Source: Niallia taxi (GTDB lineage Bacteria; Bacillota; Bacilli; Bacillales; Cytobacillaceae). From it: a stretch of 64,000 nt of DNA. A program made the position numbers and the translations under genes. The notes under the pieces were generated by a model. It searched no databases and was not told the DNA's origin. It saw nothing but the letters and a program-made list of their open reading frames with translations. The stretch spans positions 62,001 through 126,000 of the forward strand of contig NZ_RZTZ01000005.1 of NCBI RefSeq assembly GCF_004005475.1, written 5' to 3'. Of the stretch, positions 34,205 to 42,305 are shown piece after piece (positions within the stretch are counted from its first letter, which is position 1; every line of letters starts with the position of its first letter).

Positions 34205-35232
34205 AATCCTCTCCCTTCACGACGGGCTAAATATAGAAAAAATGGTACGCCAATCAATGCAGTAATGGCGCCTAATGGTGTTTCAAAGGGCGGATTGACG
34301 ACACGGGCGCCAACATCCGATATAACTAATAAAAGTGCACCAATGACAGCAGAACAAGGAATGATTAGTCTGTAATCAGGTCCGACAATAAATCGTACTA
34401 TATGTGGAATGACTAAACCGACAAAGCCGATTGTACCTCCAACTGCAACCGCTGCACCCGTTAACAGTAAAACAGCAATAGTACCAAGGAATTTGACAAC
34501 TCCTGTGCGCTGTCCAAGACCTGCTGCCACATCCTCACCTAAGCTTAAAACAGTTATTGATCTGCTGATAAATAGAGCAATAAGAATCCCCACGATTGCT
34601 GCCGGAAGCAGTAATTTAATACTTACCCATTGAACCCCGGCAACTCCGCCAGCATACCAAAAGCTTATATCCTTTGATATATCAAAGAAAAGGGCAATTC
34701 CAGTTGAAATCGAACTAAGAAGTGCAGTGACAGCAGAGCCTGCGAGCGCAAGCTTAATCGGTGTAAGTCCTCTTTTTGATAAAGCCCCAATAGAGAAAAC
34801 AAGCATAATGCCCAGTCCTGCACCTAAAAATGCAAGGAAAAGAAGCATCACATTAGAAGCAGACGGGAACAAGGCAAACCCGATTGCAATCATAAACCCT
34901 GCTCCAGCTGTCACCCCCATAATGGACGGGGAAGCAAGGGCATTTCTTGTCATCCCTTGCATGATTGCCCCTGACACTGCCAAGCATGCTCCGATTAGTG
35001 CTGCGGCAACGGCTCTTGGCCAGCGAAGGCGATGAATAATTTGATGCTGCGTAGATTGCGGGTCATAATGAAGGATACTTTGCCACACTGTTGAAACACT
35101 GATATCAGCTGCTCCATATATAATGGATAAGCACATTGTCACAATCAAGAGGGCGAGGCCCAAAAGGATGACAGCTGCAGCTGTTTTCGGCCTGTAAATA
35201 TCTTTTGTCACACCCGGTTTATTTTTTTTCAT
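34201..35232 (-). CDS. yfiZ: Siderophore ABC transporter permease (FecCD family, YfiZ-like)
   Basis: A 343-residue FecCD permease. It begins with a basic cytosolic stretch (KKNKPGVTKD), then about ten membrane helices. Conserved motifs include MQGMTRNALASPSIMGVTAGAGF near residue 95 and VGGTIGFVGLVIPHIVRFIVGP near 270. ATG 35232 is chosen; the frame extends 17 codons upstream but with no ribosome site. The Shine-Dalgarno before 35232 is weak. It is first in the minus-strand pair and diverges from yfiY across a Fur box. Confidence 0.85.
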   Translation of the reverse strand: MKKNKPGVTKDIYRPKTAAAVILLGLALLIVTMCLSIIYGAADISVSTVWQSILHYDPQSTQHQIIHRLRWPRAVAAALIGACLAVSGAIMQGMTRNALASPSIMGVTAGAGFMIAIGFALFPSASNVMLLFLAFLGAGLGIMLVFSIGALSKRGLTPIKLALAGSAVTALLSSISTGIALFFDISKDISFWYAGGVAGVQWVSIKLLLPAAIVGILIALFISRSITVLSLGEDVAAGLGQRTGVVKFLGTIAVLLLTGAAVAVGGTIGFVGLVIPHIVRFIVGPDYRLIIPCSAVIGALLLVISDVGARVVNPPFETPLGAITALIGVPFFLYLARREGRGL

Positions 35233-35388
35233 ATTGGACCAACTTTCTGACCAGAATTCAAAAATCAATTTATAATAATACAAAATTAGAACAAACTAAA
35301 AAAATCTTTCAGTAGCTATAAAAAATTTGTCGGATTTATAAATAAATTTTACTAGAAAATGATAAAAAAATACATAGTCTATTGAAAA

Positions 35389-35403
35389 TGATAATTGTTA
35401 TCA
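35389..35403. promoter_or_regulatory. Fur box in the yfiY/yfiZ divergent region
   Basis: TGATAATTGTTATCA matches the 7-1-7 Fur consensus TGATAATNATTATCA at all defined positions except one. Fe-Fur binding would repress the importer when iron is sufficient. Confidence 0.9.
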
Positions 35404-35441
35404 CTTATAATGTGATTATAAACACTCAGGAGGGTACATAG

Positions 35442-36407
35442 ATGTCTAAAAAAATGGCTAAATCGCTTTTATTTGCTAGTTTATTACTTGTATTTACTAT
35501 ATTAGCTGCTTGCGGCAATAATAGTGATTCCGATAAGAATACAGGAACAGATACAACAGAAGAAGCAAAAGACCGTACATTAAAAGATGCTATGGGACAT
35601 GAAGTAAAAGTTCCAGCAGAACCTAAAGCAGTAATTGGTTCTTATTTAGAGGATGAGCTTGTTGCACTTGGTGTTACACCTGTAGCACAATGGTCTGTTC
35701 GAGATGGCGAAGGCGTACAGGCTTACTTACAAGATTCGTTAAAGGATGTTCCTACAGTTGATTCTGAACTTCCATACGAGGCTGTTGCAAGCTTCAAGCC
35801 AGACCTGTTGCTGATGACTTCTGCTGCTACTGTTGAAGGTGCAAAGTATGAGCAATATTCTAATATCGCACCAACATATGTTGTTTCAGAAGAAAACAAC
35901 AATGATTGGAGAAAAAGACTGGAAACAGTTGGAGAAGTACTAGGTAAAGAAGACAAAGCAAAACAAGTCTTGGCTGATTACGATAAAAAAGCGGAAGAAG
36001 CAAAAGCTAGCATTCAGGATGCTGCAAAGGATGAATCAGCAGCAGCTATTTGGCTTGTGGGCGGAAAATTGTTTATCGTTAGTGAAAATGTATCGAGTGG
36101 TGCAGTACTTTATGGTGATTTAGGTTTAGCAGTACCAGAAGTAGTAAAAGAAATTTCTAAAACTGCAACTGGTAACTGGTCTGCTATCTCCCTTGAAAAG
36201 CTTGCCGAGCTTGATGCAGACCACTTATTCTTGATTAACAGTGACGGCGACAGTGCAGAAACGCTAAAAGATCCATTATGGAAAAATATTCCGGCTGTGA
36301 AAAATGGTAATGTTTACGAATATGGCCCAGACACTAGCTGGTTATACTCTGGATCTATTGCTAATACACAAATCATGGATGATGTTGTAGAAAGCATAAC
36401 GAAATAA
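35442..36407 (+). CDS. yfiY: Siderophore-binding lipoprotein (YfiY-like)
   Basis: A 321-residue periplasmic-binding-fold lipoprotein (Fe/B12 binder, PBP2 type). The lipobox is LAAC with Cys at about residue 24, and a Ser/Asp/Thr-rich linker follows. Then comes RTLKDAMGHEVKVPAEPKAVIGSY, the usual start of ferric-siderophore binders. Glu residues for docking on the permeases lie in LEDELVALG and the C-terminal lobe. AGGAGGG precedes ATG 35442. It diverges from the permease pair with a Fur box between them. Hydroxamate/citrate-type siderophores are plausible by analogy with B. subtilis YfiY. Confidence 0.85.
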   Translation: MSKKMAKSLLFASLLLVFTILAACGNNSDSDKNTGTDTTEEAKDRTLKDAMGHEVKVPAEPKAVIGSYLEDELVALGVTPVAQWSVRDGEGVQAYLQDSLKDVPTVDSELPYEAVASFKPDLLLMTSAATVEGAKYEQYSNIAPTYVVSEENNNDWRKRLETVGEVLGKEDKAKQVLADYDKKAEEAKASIQDAAKDESAAAIWLVGGKLFIVSENVSSGAVLYGDLGLAVPEVVKEISKTATGNWSAISLEKLAELDADHLFLINSDGDSAETLKDPLWKNIPAVKNGNVYEYGPDTSWLYSGSIANTQIMDDVVESITK

Positions 36408-36412
36408 TAAGG

Positions 36413-36450
36413 AAAGCACATTTCTAATTCAGGAATGTGCTTTATTTTTT
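36413..36450 (+). terminator. Terminator of yfiY
   Basis: AAAGCACATT-(11 nt)-AATGTGCTTT followed by ATTTTTTT. Confidence 0.88.
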
Positions 36451-36539
36451 TATAAATCGGAAAGACCTCCAGCAAACAAAGGGATATCCAGCCTGCATAT
36501 CGAAATACTAAGGATAGTTAATGTCAGGAGGAGAGCCTT

Positions 36540-36983
36540 ATGAACAGAATTAATTTAATCGCATTAGGAGTAAGGAATATAGCAGACTCGTTAGCCTTTT
36601 ACAAAGCTATAGGCTTTCAAGCCTCTGTAGTTGGTACGGATGAGGAGCCTGTAATAGTTTTCTTTAGAAATCAAGGTTCTAAATTGGAGCTGTTTCCTCT
36701 TGAGCTTTTAGCAAAGGATATTAATGAGGAGAATCCTCCAACTGTTACTGACGGAAAAAGCTTTCCAGGGTTTACTCTTGCATATAATGCGAAATCGGTA
36801 GAAGAGGTCGATGACATTTTTAAAAGGCTTATTGAGACAGGAGCAGAAATAGCCAAAACTCCAAGGGAGACATCATGGGGAGGCTATGGAGGCTACTTTA
36901 AGGATATAGATGGTTATTATTGGGAAGTGGCATATGGGCCAGACTGGGAGTTTGATGAAACTGATATGCTTGTCATCAACTAA
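36540..36983 (+). CDS. VOC (glyoxalase/bleomycin resistance-fold) family protein
   Basis: A 147-residue VOC-superfamily protein with two beta-alpha-beta-beta-beta units. LIALGVRNIADSLAFYKAIGF (about 6-26) is the typical first unit; the second ends in GGYFKDIDGYYWEVAYGP (about 120-137), where Glu134 would be the metal ligand of dioxygenase or glyoxalase members. The YWEVAYGPDWEFDE end is typical of uncharacterised Bacillus members. Substrate is unknown. AGGAGGAG precedes the ATG. The unit is monocistronic with its own terminator. Confidence 0.85.
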   Translation: MNRINLIALGVRNIADSLAFYKAIGFQASVVGTDEEPVIVFFRNQGSKLELFPLELLAKDINEENPPTVTDGKSFPGFTLAYNAKSVEEVDDIFKRLIETGAEIAKTPRETSWGGYGGYFKDIDGYYWEVAYGPDWEFDETDMLVIN

Positions 36984-36996
36984 GAAATTAGGGGAA

Positions 36997-37019
36997 GGAC
37001 CATTAATATGGTCTTTTTT
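36997..37019 (+). terminator. Terminator of the VOC gene
   Basis: GACCAT-taat-ATGGTC followed by six T residues. Confidence 0.88.
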
Positions 37020-37080
37020 GAATTGATTTTTCCTAATTGAAAGAGACTAAGGAAAAGAAATAAGTGAAGAGGTTAAATAA

Positions 37081-39558
37081 ATGGGCGGACTACTAGAGGG
37101 ATATTACGACAAAGCAATAGAAAAGACAAAGACATTGATAATAGTGGATATTGAAAGATATTTGCAGGAACAAGACAAGCTTCCATCCTATGAGCAATAT
37201 TTGCGTGAAAGAGGAGAGTTTATTCAGCATATATGGTTAAATACATGGATTAACATGGCTGGAAGTGAGTCATCAGGAAGAGAGAAAAAGGATTATTTAG
37301 AAGAAAAGGGCATAGATACAGAAGGTTTAACAAAGAAAATGATTAAGCAGCTATTCAGGCAGGAAACGAGAGACGTAAAGCCATATAATTTTGAAGGATG
37401 GCTGGACAGTCTTTATGCAGGGAAAGAGCAAGAATGGCAGGCTTTTTATGCAAATGTTAGGGCTAAATATCTTGAATGGAAAGAAAACGCAGAAATTCGT
37501 GAAAAAAACCGAAAGCTTAACAGTAAGTTTGCTTATTATATCGAGCAGATTTTAGGAGAACATTACGAGGATCTATATGTATATGTGCGTTATTTAATCG
37601 GTTGTCATTTGGAGATAGAAATAGAGGGGAATGGCATTGTTTTATCATCAGATGATGTTTCATTTGAGGAGTATTTATATAATGAGTTAGATATGCCTTA
37701 TAATCAGTTTTATTTTGTGGAGGATAGGACAGCGGCATATGAAGATATGATTGCTGCTTACTTAAATGATTTTGGACCAAATTGGCTTAAACAAAATTTG
37801 CCAGAGCATTTGTTGGAGGAATATCAGCAGGTCACAAATAAGCCTGTCCACTTAACCTACTTAAGAGAAATTGCCGCAGATTATAGTCAGGACATTGCTT
37901 CAGACTTTTTCGCTGATCTTCTTGAGGAAAGGCTTGAAGATCTTACAAAATTAATCGATATTCCCTTTGATTTAGGACATCATCGTAATATTTATATAAA
38001 AGACAGGACAACAAGAGAGCAGCGCGAACGAGAAGATAGAGAAGAGAAAAGAAAGCGCAAAGAGAAGGAAAAAAAGATGCTCGAGGATATATTCGGATCG
38101 GAATATAGCCCACCTGCTGGCCGGGACATTCAATATAAGCTGCATGTTGGAGAAACAAATACTGGAAAAACCTTTCAAGCGATACAAAGGATGAAGGAAG
38201 CGGCAAGCGGTCTGTATCTTGCACCATTGAGATTGTTAGCATTGGAAATATATGAGAGGCTCAACGGAGATGGTGTTCCTTGTTCTTTAATTACAGGAGA
38301 AGAGGAAAAGCTGGCAGAGGGTGGAAACCATCTTTCATGTACAGTCGAAATGTTTCGAGAGAAGGATTTTTATGAAGTAGTGGTGATTGATGAGGCCCAA
38401 ATGATCGCTGATAAGGATAGGGGCTTTTCTTGGTACAGAGCAATTACTAAGGCTAATGCAAAGGAAGTTCATATTATCTGCAGCTTTCATGCGAAAACGA
38501 TGATAATAGATCTGTTAGGCGATTCTGATGTAGAAGTGAAGGAGTATGAAAGGGAAACGCCATTACAAGTAGAAACAGCTTCATTCAAGTTAAATGACAC
38601 ACGAAAAGGCGATGCCCTTGTCTGCTTCTCAAGAAGAGGCGTTCTTGAAACTGCATCACAGATTCAAAAGATGGGAAGACAGACAAGCATGATATATGGA
38701 AGCATGCCGCCTGAAACGAGAAAAAAACAGATGCATCGTTTTATCAATGGAGAAACGTCTGTTATTGTTTGTACGGATGCGATTGGAATGGGTTTAAATC
38801 TTCCAATCAAACGGGTAGTTTTTTTGGAAAATGATAAATTTGATGGTACGAAACGAAGAACCCTTACTTCTCAAGAGGTCAAACAAATTGCAGGAAGAGC
38901 AGGCAGAAGAGGCCTATACGAAGTAGGGAGAGTAGCCTTTGCGAGTGAGACTAAGATGATGAAGGGCCTGCTGGAGAAAAAAGACGAGGAAATCCATGGC
39001 TTCACAATCGCCCCTACCTCTGCAGTTTTAAAAAGATTTCAAAAGTATTCAAGCAGTCTAAGTTTGTTTTTCTACCTATGGGAGAACTTTAAAAATCCAG
39101 AAGGAACGAAAAAGGCAACCTTAGCAGATGAGATGCTATTATACGATATAATTAAGGATACTATGGTGGAAGCAAGGTTTTCAATGGATGATCTATTCGC
39201 CTTTCTGCGGCTTCCATTTTCTGCGAACGAGCCCTTGCTAAGAGCACAGTGGAAAGCGAAGATGCTGTCTATTGTGGGAGATAGCGAATTGCCAGAGCCG
39301 GTCATTAATAAGTCTAGTTTAGAGGAGTTGGAATTGTCCTACAAATCAGTTGGTCTCCATTTGCTCTTTTTATATAAGATAGGAAAAACAACGGAGGCTC
39401 ATTATTGGGAAAGAGTTCGGGAGGAGATAAGCGATCTTATTCATGAGCAATTAAAATCTGGAGTAAAATTGCGCCGTAATGTATGTGAAACTTGTGGGAA
39501 GGAGCTCCCGCATCGCTTTAAGCATAAGATATGTAATGAATGTTTTTTCATAAGATAA
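37081..39558 (+). CDS. Suv3-like DEAD/DEAH RNA helicase with zinc-ribbon tail
   Basis: An 825-residue superfamily 2 helicase. The core matches the Suv3 subgroup: motif I GETNTGKT (357-364), motif Ia YLAPLRLLALEIYERLN (379-395), motif II DEAQ (437-440), motif V CTDAIGMGLNLP (564-575) and motif VI QIAGRAGRRG (602-611). The N-terminal 340 residues are an unassigned helical region ending in a highly charged KRKRKEKEKK coiled coil. The C-terminus carries a CxxC(12)CxxC zinc knuckle (Cys802, 805, 818, 821). Mitochondrial Suv3 degrades RNA with PNPase; a bacterial partner role is only inference. AAGAGGT precedes the ATG. It is a single gene ending in a bidirectional terminator. Confidence 0.85.
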   Translation: MGGLLEGYYDKAIEKTKTLIIVDIERYLQEQDKLPSYEQYLRERGEFIQHIWLNTWINMAGSESSGREKKDYLEEKGIDTEGLTKKMIKQLFRQETRDVKPYNFEGWLDSLYAGKEQEWQAFYANVRAKYLEWKENAEIREKNRKLNSKFAYYIEQILGEHYEDLYVYVRYLIGCHLEIEIEGNGIVLSSDDVSFEEYLYNELDMPYNQFYFVEDRTAAYEDMIAAYLNDFGPNWLKQNLPEHLLEEYQQVTNKPVHLTYLREIAADYSQDIASDFFADLLEERLEDLTKLIDIPFDLGHHRNIYIKDRTTREQREREDREEKRKRKEKEKKMLEDIFGSEYSPPAGRDIQYKLHVGETNTGKTFQAIQRMKEAASGLYLAPLRLLALEIYERLNGDGVPCSLITGEEEKLAEGGNHLSCTVEMFREKDFYEVVVIDEAQMIADKDRGFSWYRAITKANAKEVHIICSFHAKTMIIDLLGDSDVEVKEYERETPLQVETASFKLNDTRKGDALVCFSRRGVLETASQIQKMGRQTSMIYGSMPPETRKKQMHRFINGETSVIVCTDAIGMGLNLPIKRVVFLENDKFDGTKRRTLTSQEVKQIAGRAGRRGLYEVGRVAFASETKMMKGLLEKKDEEIHGFTIAPTSAVLKRFQKYSSSLSLFFYLWENFKNPEGTKKATLADEMLLYDIIKDTMVEARFSMDDLFAFLRLPFSANEPLLRAQWKAKMLSIVGDSELPEPVINKSSLEELELSYKSVGLHLLFLYKIGKTTEAHYWERVREEISDLIHEQLKSGVKLRRNVCETCGKELPHRFKHKICNECFFIR

Positions 39559-39608
39559 ACAGAGCCGAAGGACGGACTAGTACCCATCCTTTGGCTCTGT
39601 CTTTTATT
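39559..39608. terminator. Bidirectional terminator between helicase and flavoprotein genes
   Basis: ACAGAGCCgAAGGAcGG and CCaTCCTTtGGCTCTGT form a long stem followed by CTTTTATTT. Confidence 0.85.
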
Positions 39609-41040
39609 TCATTGGAGAGGCTGACTCCTTTCTTGGCCATTCCCCTACAAACTCTTCCACATGATAAGATAAGAAATCACGGAGCTTCTCATTTCGGTCA
39701 TCTAAAAACAATTGATCTGCTATAGCTGTGACAATTCTTGGTATGCCATAGCGCATGCCAGAAAGAGCGGATGCAGCCAAACCACAGCTGATGAGAGCAG
39801 AATAATTAAAAGAAAAAAGACCATAAAGCATTGCTTCTCCAGCTTTGTCCTTACTCATAAAGGAAAAACCGTTAGAGAGATAGGGATGTGCATCAATTAA
39901 AGGATTTGCAATATCATCAGGTGCTTTGTAGTAATCCTTCCAGCGAGCGATATACTTTTCTACTGATTTCAGCTCGGGCCGTAGGGCAGGATCAGTGATT
40001 AATCCAGTACTAACTATTAAGAAATCAAAGCTGTCCTTTCCATGAGGTGTGGTTACACTAGCACATCCTTGGTCTTCTTCAACATGCAGCCAAGGAGCAC
40101 CTAAATGAAGACGGAAACCTGGCCAATTGCTGGCTCTTTCAAAAATGTCATTAGTAGGAGGCTGATTATGTTTGAAAAAATGTACCATACTAGCATATTT
40201 TTCTTCATCAGAAAAGGCGGGGAAGCGTTCAATCATGCCTGACACTTCCATTTGTCTAATTGGATTAATGCGCGGCAGCTCCTTTCTGCGAACGAATACA
40301 TGCACTTCACTTGCTCCTTTTGAAAGTGCATAGTTAGCATTATCGAAGGCTGATGCGCCTCCACCTAAAATGGCGAGTTTTTTTCCTTTAAGCTTATTGA
40401 AATCAATGGATTCGGAAGTATGGGAATAAAGGCTTTTTGGTAAAGACTCTGAAATGAAGCGAGGAACATGCCATTCACCGCCTCCTTGAATACCTGTTGC
40501 AAGGATAACCTTTCGTGCTAAAAGTTTTTCTTTAATAGCTCCATTTTTACAAACTTGAAGACAATGAAGCCCTTCATTAAGTGGTTCAATGTGCTGAAGC
40601 TTTGTGTTATTGATGACAGGCAAATTTAGTATATTTCGATACCAGCGTAAGTAATCCATCCAGCTTCCTCGTGGTATTTTATCTAGCTGCTCCCATCCTT
40701 GTAATCCGACCTGTGCTTCCCACCAAGCACGGAAGGTTAAGGAAGGAACACCAAGGTCTATTGATGTAAGATGCTTAGGTGTACGCAATGTAACCATTCT
40801 TGCATAAGTATCCCAAGGTCCTTCATAGCCCTCCGGATTTTCATCGATGACAAGGATATTGCTGATACGTTCCCGCAAGAGACCAAATGCAATTCCTAAG
40901 CCAGATTGTCCACCGCCAACAATGATGGCATCATATACATGCCCATCTTTATGAGAACGAGGTTGTATCCAATCTGTTCCACCAAAGTTTATATAAGATA
41001 GGTCTGTTCTCACTCGTTCATTTAAAGCCTCTAAGCTCAT
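39604..41040 (-). CDS. FAD/NAD(P)-binding flavoprotein, monooxygenase-like
   Basis: A 478-residue two-dinucleotide-fold flavoprotein. The FAD motif is VGGGQSGLG (41-49) and the NAD(P) motif LAILGGGASAFDNA near residues 220-233, between which ATGIQGGGEWHVP corresponds to the ATG motif of class B monooxygenases and N-hydroxylases. It resembles proteins annotated as FAD-NAD(P)-binding or lysine/ornithine N-monooxygenase-like. Iron-uptake systems lie within 10 kb on both sides, but no siderophore synthetase is adjacent, so I do not assign siderophore synthesis. The Shine-Dalgarno AAGGAAGG...GAGGAAAG precedes ATG 41040. Confidence 0.75.
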   Translation of the reverse strand: MSLEALNERVRTDLSYINFGGTDWIQPRSHKDGHVYDAIIVGGGQSGLGIAFGLLRERISNILVIDENPEGYEGPWDTYARMVTLRTPKHLTSIDLGVPSLTFRAWWEAQVGLQGWEQLDKIPRGSWMDYLRWYRNILNLPVINNTKLQHIEPLNEGLHCLQVCKNGAIKEKLLARKVILATGIQGGGEWHVPRFISESLPKSLYSHTSESIDFNKLKGKKLAILGGGASAFDNANYALSKGASEVHVFVRRKELPRINPIRQMEVSGMIERFPAFSDEEKYASMVHFFKHNQPPTNDIFERASNWPGFRLHLGAPWLHVEEDQGCASVTTPHGKDSFDFLIVSTGLITDPALRPELKSVEKYIARWKDYYKAPDDIANPLIDAHPYLSNGFSFMSKDKAGEAMLYGLFSFNYSALISCGLAASALSGMRYGIPRIVTAIADQLFLDDRNEKLRDFLSYHVEEFVGEWPRKESASPMK

Positions 41041-41285
41041 TCTTTCCTCATCCTTCCTTCATCCTGTCATTTGTATATCATGTGAGGTTTTATAACATGA
41101 GTTACCTTGGAAATATATTATCATCTTTGTTTGTTTATTGTATTGATAATATATCTAAATTTTCACTCTTTTTTTAGTCAATCCGCCACCAATCCCAAAA
41201 ATAAGGAAAGAATTTGACGTTAGCCTAATTTTTTAGTAAAATATAATCATCATAGAGCTAATGCTCATGAACATTTTCATACTCC

Positions 41286-41397
41286 AAAGGGGAGTAGCTA
41301 ACAGTTACGTCGTCAATACGTGGCAGTATTTATGCCACCGGCCAAACTGGCAACATGAATTGTTGTTTGCGAGACCTTTGCCTAAATGGTAAAGGGA
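41286..41397 (+). ncRNA. yybP-ykoY manganese riboswitch
   Basis: The aptamer opens with CAAAGGGGAGTAGCT and has the internal CGTCGTCAATACGTGG and CCACCGGCCAAACTGG legs. It closes with GAGACCTTTGCC, so AAAGG and CCTTT form P1. This is the Mn2+-sensing yybP-ykoY class. The following GGTAAAGG (41389-41396) can pair either with CCTTTgCC of the aptamer or with CCTTTACC of the terminator, giving the switching logic. Known members are ON switches. It usually controls Mn exporters; here it precedes an unknown two-gene operon. Confidence 0.92.
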
Positions 41398-41415
41398 TAA
41401 ATATGTCTATTATTC

Positions 41416-41448
41416 AAACCTTTACCGCAAAGCTGGTAGAGGTTTTTT
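41416..41448 (+). terminator. Expression-platform terminator of the Mn riboswitch
   Basis: AACCTtTACC-gcaaagct-GGTAgAGGTT followed by TTTTTTG. Confidence 0.85.
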
Positions 41449-41537
41449 GTTTTTCTTAAAAGGGGGAATAATAAAAAGAACGTTAAATGGAAAGACCAAA
41501 CAACACAATACAATATAAAAATGGAGGAATAAAAATA

Positions 41538-41984
41538 ATGATGAAAAAACTTTTAACTGCGGTGTTAACACTAGGCCTTATCTTTTCACCTGTTGGAAAC
41601 GTTGTATTTCATGATCAGACAACAACAGTAGAGGCGAAATCCTACAAATCAGGAAAGAGAAGCTTTAATACAAATAACAGCAATACAAATACAAACACAA
41701 ACACAAATTCTTTTTTCCAGAAAAAGCAAACGAACAATACAACAGCAAATACTAAATCTAATCGAGGATTCTTCTCCGGTGGAGGCTTGATGAGAGGGTT
41801 AATGATCGGTGGTTTGGCAGGATTGCTGTTTGGCGGGCTCTTCGCAAACATGGGGATATTAGGCTCTATTTTAGGTCTGATTGTTAACGTGCTTGCAATT
41901 GTTATCTTAATTAGTGTCATCAGAAAAATCTTTGTTTATTTCAAAAAGAAAAAAAGAGAGGAAGCAGATAATTGGAGAAGCTAA
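41538..41984 (+). CDS. Exported Asn/Thr-rich membrane protein under Mn riboswitch
   Basis: A 148-residue protein. A signal peptide or signal anchor (MKKLLTAVLTLGLIFSPVG) is followed by a low-complexity stretch of Asn/Thr pairs (SNTNTNTNTNS, about 47-57) and a basic FFQKKQTNN segment. A Gly-rich hydrophobic block GGGLMRGLMIGGLAGLLFGGLF (about 80-101) and a second helix (about 107-130) follow before a KKKKRE tail. The Gly-rich block resembles the region seen in Tim44-like bacterial membrane proteins. Function is unknown. GGAGG lies 10 nt before ATG 41538. Control by an Mn riboswitch implies a role in manganese excess. Confidence 0.8.
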   Translation: MMKKLLTAVLTLGLIFSPVGNVVFHDQTTTVEAKSYKSGKRSFNTNNSNTNTNTNTNSFFQKKQTNNTTANTKSNRGFFSGGGLMRGLMIGGLAGLLFGGLFANMGILGSILGLIVNVLAIVILISVIRKIFVYFKKKKREEADNWRS

Positions 41985-42259
41985 TTATTCCAGAGCAGGA
42001 TATAATAAATGCGCTTTGTGTTTATATTTCGAGGAAAAAACAAGTCCGTCCAGAAGAGGTGGAAGTGGAGCTAATGTATGATGATGATTATGGCTTCTCA
42101 GCAGAGTCTTATGTAAATGGACGAAAACAAGTGCTGATTGCCCAAAACATTATTGAAGCATTACGACTATGGATGGAAGAATATATGAATATCGATCCTT
42201 ACATTGGCATTAAATTAGTGCTTGATGATGAGCAAGGGATTATTGCTGTAACAAGATAA
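41972..42259 (+). CDS. DUF2653 (YxcD-like) protein
   Basis: A 95-residue acidic cytosolic protein of the DUF2653/YxcD type, with the sequence EVEVELMYDDDYGFSAES (about 27-44) and a C-terminal IGIKLVLDDEQGIIAV strand. The acidic clusters DDDYG and LDDEQ could coordinate a divalent metal, but this is inference. TTG 41972 is the start, 9 nt after GAGAGGA, and the gene overlaps the upstream coding sequence by 13 nt, so the two are translationally coupled. Both depend on the Mn riboswitch. A perfect terminator follows. Confidence 0.82.
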   Translation: MEKLIIPEQDIINALCVYISRKKQVRPEEVEVELMYDDDYGFSAESYVNGRKQVLIAQNIIEALRLWMEEYMNIDPYIGIKLVLDDEQGIIAVTR

Positions 42260-42266
42260 TGAAGCT

Positions 42267-42305
42267 AAAGAGTCGTCAAGGAAATCTTGACGACTCTTTT
42301 TATTA
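42267..42305. terminator. Bidirectional terminator after the Mn-riboswitch operon
   Basis: AAAGAGTCGTCAAG-gaaat-CTTGACGACTCTTTTT, a perfect 14-bp stem. Confidence 0.92.

Noticed and set aside
33627-34265. 212-codon frame antisense to the yfhA-like permease
   Set aside because: A by-product of codon bias opposite a membrane-protein gene; no start signal.
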